Source: Verrucomicrobiota bacterium
GTDB lineage: Bacteria > Verrucomicrobiota > Verrucomicrobiia > Opitutales > UBA953
Assembly: GCA_009924965.1 (NCBI GenBank)
Contig: RFQN01000027.1
Location: 1-12,031, forward strand
Direction: 5' to 3'
DNA: 12,031 nucleotides
Shown: positions 6,379 through 12,031 of the stretch, piece by piece
Layout of the letters: each line of letters begins with the position of its first letter
Numbering within the stretch: the stretch's first letter is position 1
Notes under the pieces: generated by a model
The model's input: the letters and a program-made list of their open reading frames with translations, nothing else
Database searches by the model: none
Told to the model about the DNA's origin: nothing
Translations under genes and position numbers: made by a program

Positions 6379-7521
6379 ATGCACCCCCTCCGCTCCCTCT
6401 CCCTGACCCTGCTCTTGGGCAGCGCCTTATCCTACGGGGCCGACACCAAAGCCCCCGAGGTCAAGGCCACCGGCCCGGCCCTGAACAAGGCAGACGCCGA
6501 GCCGCCGGCCCAGAATAAAGTCACGATCACGGTGAAGGGCGACAAGCGCATCATCGAATCCAACGGCATCCCAGACCATAAGGTTTCCAAGTTCCCGAAC
6601 CGCGGCAACCCGAACGCCATCTCCGAGCAGAAATACCACCTCGAGGTCCCGGCCAACCCGCAGCCCTCGAAGGGCGGCTCGACCGCCCGGATGATGTCCG
6701 CTTGGGGTGTCGCCCTGAACGGGGTGGTCTTCGACCCGGGCACCGCCGAAGTCTACAACGACGGCGACCGCAGCAATCCTTGGCACTATGAGGCGCTGAC
6801 CAGCAACAAGACGATGGGGACGACCCCCAAGATCCGGACGGGCCTCGGCCTCGACGACAACCACGGCCACGTGCAGCCCAACGGCGCCTACCACTACCAC
6901 GGCCTCCCCACCCTGCTCCTGGAACGCCTTTCGGGCGGCGAAAAGAAGATGACCCACGTGGGTTGGGCCGCCGACGGCTACCCGGTGTATGCCGTCTACG
7001 CCTACACTAATCCAGAAGACCCGAAGAGCCCGCTCAAGAGCATGAAGAGCAGCTACCGCCTCAAGACCGCCGACCGCGGCGGCGACGGTCAGACGACCCC
7101 GACCGGCAAACCCGATGGCTCGTTCGGCCTCGATTTTGAATACGTGGCTGGCTCGGGCGACCTCGACGAGTTTGGCGGGCGCACGGGTGTGACCCCGGAA
7201 TTCCCCAAGGGTACCTACTACTACGTCCTCACCGAGGACTACCCCTTCATCCCCCGCAAACACAAGGGCACGGCCGACCCTTCCTTCAGCAAGCAGAACC
7301 TCGACCCCCATTCCAACCTCGGCGGCCAAGCCGGCGGCCAGGCCAAGGGTGGTAAAGGCAAAGGCGGCTTCGGCCCCGGCAAGGGCGGTCCTGGGGGCGG
7401 CGAAGGCGGCCCCGGCATGCGCAAGGGCGGCTTCGGCGGCCCGCCTCCTTTCGATGGCCCGCCCCCGCTGGACGGTCCGCCTTCAGGCGAAGCCCCCGCT
7501 GAACCGGCGGCCAAGAAGTAA
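6379..7521 (+). CDS. Exported YHYH-domain protein with Gly/Pro-rich tail
   Basis: Predicted exported protein of 380 residues; molecular function unknown. A signal peptide covers about residues 1-20 (cleavage near SYG-A). The YHYH domain fills roughly residues 50-310. Its hallmark Y171-H-Y-H174 follows H162 and H164 (NHGHVQPNGAYHYHG), a histidine cluster that could bind a metal. Further conserved-looking blocks are VGWAADGYPVYAVYAY and the tyrosine-rich GTYYYVLTEDYPF. From about 315 the chain is low-complexity: Gly/Lys repeats, then PPPFDGPPPLDGPP and an Ala/Pro/Lys end, suggesting a flexible surface or cell-wall contact tail. It is monocistronic, with its own candidate promoter and a strong terminator. 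The domain is common in environmental bacteria but its biochemical role is not established. Confidence 0.87.
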   Translation: MHPLRSLSLTLLLGSALSYGADTKAPEVKATGPALNKADAEPPAQNKVTITVKGDKRIIESNGIPDHKVSKFPNRGNPNAISEQKYHLEVPANPQPSKGGSTARMMSAWGVALNGVVFDPGTAEVYNDGDRSNPWHYEALTSNKTMGTTPKIRTGLGLDDNHGHVQPNGAYHYHGLPTLLLERLSGGEKKMTHVGWAADGYPVYAVYAYTNPEDPKSPLKSMKSSYRLKTADRGGDGQTTPTGKPDGSFGLDFEYVAGSGDLDEFGGRTGVTPEFPKGTYYYVLTEDYPFIPRKHKGTADPSFSKQNLDPHSNLGGQAGGQAKGGKGKGGFGPGKGGPGGGEGGPGMRKGGFGGPPPFDGPPPLDGPPSGEAPAEPAAKK

Positions 7522-7533
7522 GCCTGAAAACAG

Positions 7534-7566
7534 AGAGGCCTCCCACGCGGGAGGCCTCTTCTTTTA
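7534..7566. terminator. Bidirectional rho-independent terminator
   Basis: An 11-bp perfect stem (7534-7544 with 7549-7559) encloses the tetraloop ACGC. On the plus strand it is followed by TCTTTT, and on the minus strand by a run containing TTTT (from AAAA at 7527-7530). It lies 12 bases after the YHYH stop and 15 before the stop of the convergent PDZ gene, so it can end both transcripts. Confidence 0.88.
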
Positions 7567-7581
7567 AGACACCCAGCAAGC

Positions 7582-8670
7582 TTAGGCGCCTTCCTTCGGG
7601 TTGCGCTTCTTCTTGGGAGCTTCGGGCTCCGCGGCGCCATCCGCCTTTTTCCCGGGCTTGAGGCCTTGGATGGAGAAGGAGGAGCCTTCCACCAACTTGA
7701 GGCGGTCACGGGCCGCAGCGGGCATCTTGGCGCGCTGCTCCTCGGTGGTGACGTCGCCGTCGAAGGTCACGTTGCCGTCCGCATCCTTGATCACGGCATG
7801 CTTCTGGCCGTCCTTCTCTTCGAGCGAGACCGTACCCTGGGCATCCGAAGCCACCGAGCTGGAAGTGCTCTTCGCGCCGGGACCGCCCAGGCTGAAGCTG
7901 AACGACTGCGTGCGCTGGTGCATCGTGCCGCCCGTCGCGTTGGGAACCTGGTCAGGCACGTTCGACCCTTGCGGGCCGACCGGCGGGATGGGCAGACCGC
8001 GCGCGCGCATTTCCTCGAGCTGCTTCAGCACTTCCGGCGGCAGGCCTTGATTCGGGCCGATGATGACGACGTGGCCGGGGCCGACCTGCGTGACGGTACC
8101 GTTGCCGGCGGGCATGTTGCCCAAGTCGATCTGCTGGCCGTTCACGGTGATGCGCATCGGGTTGGCGCCGTTGGTGCCTGGGGTAACCGTGGTCGAGGGC
8201 TGCGCGCCGGCGACACGGGCCGAGGGCGTGGTGCGTTCGACGACGGCCTTCTCGGTGAGTTCGACTTCGATGGTCTGGACGGCGGCGTCGCGCACCGCGA
8301 CGAGCTTCAGCTTATCGCCCGGCTTGTGCATGCGCACCAATGCGCGGAACTGATCCGGGGTCACCAAGACCTGGTCGTCGAGGCGCGTCAGGATGTCGCC
8401 GACTTCGACCTTGCCGGCCGACGGGCCCTTGGGGTCGACGATGATGACGTTGACGCCGATGCCGTCAGGGATGGTCACGCCCGCCTTACCGCGGAGCTCT
8501 TCGGTCAGCGAGTTCACGTAGAGGCCGATGTAGGCCTGCGGAACCAAGGCCGTCTTCTTGGCGGCCGCGGCCGGCGGGGGCGCCGGGGTCGTCTTGTCCT
8601 GGGCGGCCAAGGGGCTGACCAAACCGGCGAGCAGCAACATGTGCAGGGGGATCTGACGGAGGGAGTTCAT
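7582..8670 (-). CDS. Exported PDZ-domain protein
   Basis: Exported protein of 362 residues, no protease domain seen. A signal peptide covers about 1-23 (cleavage after LAA), then an Ala/Pro linker. A PDZ domain spans about 45-140, with YIGLYV and the ligand-groove and helix region GPSAGKVEVGDILTRLDDQ followed by TPDQFRALVR. The middle (about 150-275) is low-complexity and Pro/Gly/Asn-rich. A C-terminal block at about 279-328 (GTVSLEEKDGQKHAVIKDADG, then TTEEQRAKMP) resembles short segments I recall from other PDZ proteins of planctomycetes and verrucomicrobia. The tail is Lys/Pro-rich. It lies 43 bases after the putative anti-sigma gene, so it may be its third operon member. It could bind C-termini of misfolded envelope proteins or the partner's extracytoplasmic domain; that is inference. 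Confidence 0.85.
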   Translation of the reverse strand: MNSLRQIPLHMLLLAGLVSPLAAQDKTTPAPPPAAAAKKTALVPQAYIGLYVNSLTEELRGKAGVTIPDGIGVNVIIVDPKGPSAGKVEVGDILTRLDDQVLVTPDQFRALVRMHKPGDKLKLVAVRDAAVQTIEVELTEKAVVERTTPSARVAGAQPSTTVTPGTNGANPMRITVNGQQIDLGNMPAGNGTVTQVGPGHVVIIGPNQGLPPEVLKQLEEMRARGLPIPPVGPQGSNVPDQVPNATGGTMHQRTQSFSFSLGGPGAKSTSSSVASDAQGTVSLEEKDGQKHAVIKDADGNVTFDGDVTTEEQRAKMPAAARDRLKLVEGSSFSIQGLKPGKKADGAAEPEAPKKKRNPKEGA

Positions 8671-8713
8671 GGTCGTAGTATTAATAATAAGCGGAACGGG
8701 TGGGCGGATTTGT

Positions 8714-9130
8714 TCAATAGGTTTCCAAGGGAATCAGCCCGAACTGCTCGCTGGGCGAGTAATTGATGAGGCGGGTATGGGTGCGCTGGTCCTCCCAATG
8801 CGTCTCATTGCTCCAACGCACCCGGACGGGGCGCACGAAGGAACCATCCTGCAGGCGCACCGGATCGAAGAGGTCGACGGACGCCGGCGGCTGTTCCGCC
8901 CGGACGAGCTGGTAAGCGGGCGCTACCGTCGCGGGCGCACGGCCGAACAGGAGGAAGCCGAGCAGGCAGGCCGCGGCGGCCGACAGCCCCGCCGCCCAGC
9001 GCAAGATGACCCCGCGGCCCGACGCGGGCGCGGCGTCGAGCTCGCGGCCGAGGGCGCCGACCAACGCCGGACTGGGCGCGCGCGGACGCAGGCGGCGCAA
9101 GGCGGATTCGATGTCTTCTTCGTTATTCAT
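8714..9130 (-). CDS. Single-span membrane protein, candidate anti-sigma factor
   Basis: Small membrane protein of 138 residues that I cannot assign to a named family. Residues 1-40 are cytoplasmic-like and charged (IESALRRLRPRAPSPALVGAL), residues 41-63 form one membrane span, and about 75 residues lie outside, including RVRWSNETHWEDQRTHTRL. The ATG at 9130 overlaps the sigma gene stop in ATGAATAA (9123-9130), which suggests translational coupling and fits a sigma/anti-sigma pair. It lacks the HxxxCxxC zinc anti-sigma motif and a ChrR-like cupin. If it is an anti-sigma factor, its short N-terminal helix must do the binding. A start farther upstream (9223) would lie wholly inside the sigma gene and is rejected. 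Confidence 0.7.
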   Translation of the reverse strand: MNNEEDIESALRRLRPRAPSPALVGALGRELDAAPASGRGVILRWAAGLSAAAACLLGFLLFGRAPATVAPAYQLVRAEQPPASVDLFDPVRLQDGSFVRPVRVRWSNETHWEDQRTHTRLINYSPSEQFGLIPLETY

Positions 9131-9626
9131 AAGTGCGGGCGGTGACGAGGCGACGGAGCGCCTCCATGGCATAGCGCCACCGGGAGGCGGCGGTGTTTGG
9201 CGAAATGGCCAGTTGTTCGCCAATCTGCTCGAAGGTCAGGTCCCCCCAGACCTTCAGCACGACGACTTCGCGTTGCTCCGCGGGCAGGGACGGCAAGGAC
9301 CGCGCTAAAGCCTGCAGCCGCGGGTCGGCTTCGGGTTCGAAGTCCATGACCGCTTCGGCGTCCGCCGAGACGACCTGCTCGCGCAAGGTCCGCCGGTCCG
9401 TCCGGCGATGCAGGTCCAAGGCCGCCCGGCGAATCGAGGTCACGACCAAGGCGTTGGGGTCACCGGGCAGGTGACGTTGATGTTTCCAAAAGCGTACAAA
9501 TGCCTCCTGCAGGACGTCGTCGGCGTCGGCCTCCGAGCGCGTCCACTGACGCGCGATCAGGCGGAGCCGGGCGCCGTGTTCGGCAAACCAGGCCCGCCAA
9601 TCTTGCTCGGCATGGGCATCGTACAT
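9123..9626 (-). CDS. ECF-type RNA polymerase sigma factor
   Basis: Alternative sigma factor of the ECF (group 4 sigma-70) type, 167 residues. Region 2 lies at about 10-76 with the core-binding motif DADDVLQEAFVRFWKH (34-49). Region 4 lies at about 107-160 with LPAEQREVVVLKVWGDLTFE and the helix-turn-helix IGEQLAISPNTAASRWRYAM. Regions 1 and 3 are absent, as expected. The stop overlaps the start of the membrane protein gene by eight bases. The gene diverges from the fatty-acid desaturase across 125 bases. I find no convincing ECF promoter (GGAAC plus CGTC at proper spacing) upstream, so autoregulation is not shown by the sequence. Confidence 0.93.
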   Translation of the reverse strand: MYDAHAEQDWRAWFAEHGARLRLIARQWTRSEADADDVLQEAFVRFWKHQRHLPGDPNALVVTSIRRAALDLHRRTDRRTLREQVVSADAEAVMDFEPEADPRLQALARSLPSLPAEQREVVVLKVWGDLTFEQIGEQLAISPNTAASRWRYAMEALRRLVTARTYE

Positions 9627-9751
9627 GAGGAACTATGAGAGGAGCGACGGCCGCACGGGGATTTGTCTACCGGTTCGCTCAAGGATGGCCCCCGGGGCTA
9701 AATGGTCAAAGCAGTTGCGAAACACCCCGAGGCCCACTTACTCGGCCCCAG

Positions 9752-10729
9752 ATGCCCGCCCAACCCGTCAGCACCGTCAAAAGCGGCTTTTTCCGCTCCC
9801 TGGTTCGCTGGTTTGACGCGGATTACATCCCCGAAGGCGTGGAGGCCCTGCAAAGCACCCCCAAGAAGGTCGATTGGCCGCGCTCGATCCCTTTCATCCT
9901 GCTGCACCTCGCTTGCTTTGCCGTCATCTGGGTAGGCGCCAGCCCCATCGCCGTCTGGACGGCCGTGGGCCTCTACTTCTTCCGGATGTTCGCCATCACG
10001 GGCTTCCTGCACCGCTACTTCTCGCACAAGACCTACAGCACGTCCCGTGCCTTCCAGTTCGTGATGGCCGTCTGGACCGCGCTGGCGGTGCAACGCGGCG
10101 CGCTCTGGTGGGCCTGCACGCACCGCCACCACCACAAGCACTCCGACGAGGAAGAGGATAAGCACTCGCCGGTGGTCGACGGCTTCTGGTGGTCGCACAT
10201 CGGCTGGATCACCTCCAAGCGGAACTTCCCGACGGACTACTCGAAGATCCCCGACCTGGCGAAGTACCCCGAGCTGGTCTTCCTCAACCGCTTCGACATC
10301 TTCATCCCGCTCCTCGCGGCCGGCGCGACCTATGGCGCCGGCGCTTGGCTCGGCGCGCACGGCTACGACACCAATGGCCCGCAGCTCCTCGTCTGGGGCA
10401 TCCTCTCGACCGTCGTGCTCTTCCATGGCACGGCGTGCATCAACTCGCTGGCGCACGTGTGGGGCACGAAGCGTTTCCAGACGACCGGGGACGAATCCAG
10501 GAACTCCTTCATCCTGACGCTCATCACGCTCGGCGAAGGCTGGCACAACAACCACCACCGCTATCAGGCGACCACGAAGCAGGGATTCTATTGGTGGGAA
10601 TTCGACCCGACCTACTACGGGCTCAAGGTCCTTTCCTGGACGGGCTTGATCTGGGGGCTGAAGGGCGTCCCCGACTCCATCTACGCCGAAGCGGAGCAAG
10701 CGCGACAGGAAGGCCTGCCGCGTGCGTGA
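9752..10729 (+). CDS. Membrane fatty-acid (acyl-CoA type) desaturase
   Basis: Di-iron integral membrane desaturase of 325 residues that introduces a double bond into acyl chains, probably delta-9 type by family resemblance. All three histidine boxes are present: H87-RYFS-H92, H124-R-HHH-K-H130 followed by SD, and H265-NN-HH269 in GEGWHNNHHRY. HGTACINSLAHVWG supplies an extra histidine ligand as in stearoyl-CoA desaturases. Hydrophobic segments flank the boxes. The ATG at 9752 (MPAQPV) is preferred; the in-frame ATG at 9635 would add 39 residues with no desaturase likeness. The stop TGA overlaps the GTG start of the next gene by eight bases (10722-10729), so both are co-translated. It is divergent from the ECF sigma gene. 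Confidence 0.93.
   Translation: MPAQPVSTVKSGFFRSLVRWFDADYIPEGVEALQSTPKKVDWPRSIPFILLHLACFAVIWVGASPIAVWTAVGLYFFRMFAITGFLHRYFSHKTYSTSRAFQFVMAVWTALAVQRGALWWACTHRHHHKHSDEEEDKHSPVVDGFWWSHIGWITSKRNFPTDYSKIPDLAKYPELVFLNRFDIFIPLLAAGATYGAGAWLGAHGYDTNGPQLLVWGILSTVVLFHGTACINSLAHVWGTKRFQTTGDESRNSFILTLITLGEGWHNNHHRYQATTKQGFYWWEFDPTYYGLKVLSWTGLIWGLKGVPDSIYAEAEQARQEGLPRA
10707..10713 (+). promoter_or_regulatory. Shine-Dalgarno sequence for the GTG start
   Basis: AGGAAGG lies eight bases before GTG at 10722 and inside the desaturase coding sequence. It is the only clear ribosome binding site seen before a start in this window and it decides the start of the oxidoreductase gene. Confidence 0.6.
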
Positions 10730-11999
10730 ACGCATCGCCATCATCGGCTCGGGCATCGGCGGGCTCGGTTGCCTGCGATTCCTCTCCGCGCACCACGAGG
10801 TGACGGTCTTCGACCGGGAGACCCGACCCGGCGGCCATGCGCACACCATCGACGTACCCGGCGCCCAAGCCGGCACCACGCAGCCCATGGACACCGGCTT
10901 CATGGTGTTCAACGAGGTGACCTACCCGCACCTCTGCCGGCTCTTCCGTGAGTTGGGCGTCGCCTGGAAAGACGCGCCGATGTCCTTCTCGGTCCGCCAT
11001 GACCCGACGGGCATCGAATGGTGCGGGTCATCCATCCGCCACCTGTTCGCCCAGAAACGCAACCTCTTCAGCCTGCGCTTCTGGCGCCTGCTGCTGCAGA
11101 TCAACCGCTTCAACCAGCTGGCGAAGACGGGCTGGCAGTCGGCCGAGGCCGAGACGACCTCGCTGCGCGACTGGTGCGCCCGCCACGGCCTCGGCGCCGA
11201 CTTCCTCGAGCTCTACCTGGTCCCGATGAGTTCGGCGGTCTGGTCGACGCCGCCGGAAAAGATGCTCGGCTTCCCCGCCGCCGCCCTGCTGCGCTTCTTC
11301 CATAACCACGGCTTCCTGGGACTCGACACCCAGCACCAGTGGCTCACGCCGGTACAAGGCTCGCGCACCTATGTGCGCGCCCTGCTCGACCGTCACCCGG
11401 CGCAGCTCCGACTCGGTACCGCCGTTCATGCCGTCCAGCGCCAAGGCACGCAGGTCCTCCTCGCCACGGCCACCGGCGAAGAGGCCTTTGACCGCGTGAT
11501 CCTCGCCAGCCACGCCGACCAATCGCTCGCGCTGCTGGCCGACGCCGATGCGACCGAGCAAGCGGTGCTGCGGGCCTTCGCCTACAACCAGAACATCGCG
11601 ACGGTGCATTCCGACATGAGCCCAATGCCGAAGGCGCGGCTAGCCTGGTCGGCTTGGAACTACCAGACCTGGCGGACGGCGACCGGCGAGGCGACCTCCA
11701 CGCATTACTGGATGAACGCGCTGCAAGGCCTCTCGCCGCACCGGCCGTATTTCGTGACGATCAACCATCCCGAGAAGATCGCCGCCGAACAGGTGCTCCA
11801 GACCATCCCGGTCGAACACCCACTCTTCTCGCTCGAAGCCCTCGCGGCGCAAGGCCAAGTCCAAGCCCTCAACGAACGCCCGGGCGCGCGCGTGCATTTC
11901 GCCGGCGCATGGCAGCGCTACGGCTTCCACGAAGACGGCCTCTGGTCGGCCCATCGCCTGTGCAGCTTCCTGCTCGGCCGCGATGCCTGGACGGCTTAA
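10722..11999 (+). CDS. FAD-dependent oxidoreductase (amine-oxidase fold), lipid-associated family
   Basis: Flavoprotein of 425 residues. The N-terminus is a Rossmann FAD-binding motif, IAIIGSGIGGLG (G9-x-G11-x-x-G14), then the glutamate-like position VFDRE and PGGHAHT. The C-terminus closes the FAD site with VHFAGAW (391-397) and GFHEDG (401-406). The family is annotated as NAD/FAD-binding or amine oxidase, but in many bacteria it lies beside DUF1365 and cyclopropane-fatty-acid-synthase-like genes, often with an ECF sigma factor, so a role in modifying membrane acyl chains is likely. The GTG start is supported by AGGAAGG eight bases upstream and by overlap with the desaturase stop. No DUF1365 or methyltransferase gene is visible before the window ends 32 bases later. 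Confidence 0.88.
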   Translation: MRERIAIIGSGIGGLGCLRFLSAHHEVTVFDRETRPGGHAHTIDVPGAQAGTTQPMDTGFMVFNEVTYPHLCRLFRELGVAWKDAPMSFSVRHDPTGIEWCGSSIRHLFAQKRNLFSLRFWRLLLQINRFNQLAKTGWQSAEAETTSLRDWCARHGLGADFLELYLVPMSSAVWSTPPEKMLGFPAAALLRFFHNHGFLGLDTQHQWLTPVQGSRTYVRALLDRHPAQLRLGTAVHAVQRQGTQVLLATATGEEAFDRVILASHADQSLALLADADATEQAVLRAFAYNQNIATVHSDMSPMPKARLAWSAWNYQTWRTATGEATSTHYWMNALQGLSPHRPYFVTINHPEKIAAEQVLQTIPVEHPLFSLEALAAQGQVQALNERPGARVHFAGAWQRYGFHEDGLWSAHRLCSFLLGRDAWTA

Positions 12000-12031
12000 G
12001 CAGGGAACTTCACGTCGACGGGCTGCCGCTC
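11996..12031 (-). CDS. Possible 3' end of a convergent gene (partial)
   Basis: On the minus strand the edge of the window reads as eleven open codons (ERQPVDVKFPA) followed by TAA at 11996-11998, overlapping the stop of the oxidoreductase gene. Convergent overlap of this sort also occurs at 3293-3306. Eleven codons are too few to prove coding, so this is a suggestion only; it could equally be non-coding spacer. Confidence 0.25.
   Translation of the reverse strand, partial: ERQPVDVKFPA

Noticed and set aside
8695..8720. GAAC and CGTT (minus strand) as an ECF promoter for the PDZ gene
   Set aside because: Only 13 bases separate the two elements, shorter than the usual spacing, and GAAC overlaps the stop of the preceding gene.
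7666..8766. Plus-strand frame of 366 codons across the PDZ gene
   Set aside because: Antisense shadow rich in Arg, Ala, Gly and Asp; the minus strand gives a signal peptide plus PDZ domain.
9629..9634. GGAACT as an ECF -35 element for the desaturase
   Set aside because: No CGTC-like -10 at 15-18 bases downstream; the nearest GTCTA is about 30 bases away.
9698..10912. Minus-strand frame of 404 codons across the desaturase
   Set aside because: Antisense to histidine boxes of a clear desaturase; low-complexity Arg/Val/Glu composition and no domain.

Overview
The window is GC-rich, gene-dense chromosomal DNA with ordinary housekeeping, envelope and metabolic genes. I see no phage, insertion sequence, CRISPR array or RNA gene. 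Thirteen complete protein genes are supported, plus a possible gene tail at the right edge. Nearly every start lacks a Shine-Dalgarno sequence. That trait, the GC content, and the mix of a secreted GH3 enzyme, a YHYH-domain protein, and an ECF sigma factor followed by a small one-span membrane protein and a PDZ protein suggest a Verrucomicrobiota-like bacterium, perhaps Opitutae. This assignment is inference; no phylogenetic marker was compared.

Left part (1-3306, + strand): a small HAD-type phosphatase overlaps an Rrf2-type regulator by ATGA, and a secreted GH3 glycosidase follows. The first 72 bases of the window repeat exactly the rrf2/GH3 junction at 1098-1169. This is best explained by a roughly 1.1 kb tandem duplication of the HAD-rrf2 block whose first copy lies mostly outside the window, or by an assembly artefact.

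Centre-left (3293-6266, - strand): a likely four-gene operon read right to left, namely a DUF420 membrane protein, an FtsB/DivIC-type division protein, argininosuccinate lyase (argH) and a LysE/RhtB-type exporter. The exporter starts six bases after argH, which suggests arginine synthesis coupled to amino acid export. The last gene converges on and overlaps the GH3 gene by 14 bases.

Centre (6267-7581): a short divergent region holds a candidate promoter with a perfect 8-bp inverted repeat, driving an exported YHYH-domain protein with a Gly/Pro-rich tail. A strong hairpin at 7534-7566, with T-tracts suited to both strands, separates it from the convergent block to the right.

Centre-right (7582-9626, - strand): ECF sigma factor, an overlapping single-span membrane protein (candidate anti-sigma factor of unrecognised type), and an exported PDZ protein. 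This looks like a self-contained envelope-sensing module and is the best candidate here for an under-described system.

Right part (9752-11999, + strand), divergent from the sigma factor: a membrane fatty-acid desaturase overlapping an FAD-dependent oxidoreductase of the family often found near cyclopropane-fatty-acid synthase genes. The divergent layout suggests that the sigma module may control membrane lipid modification.
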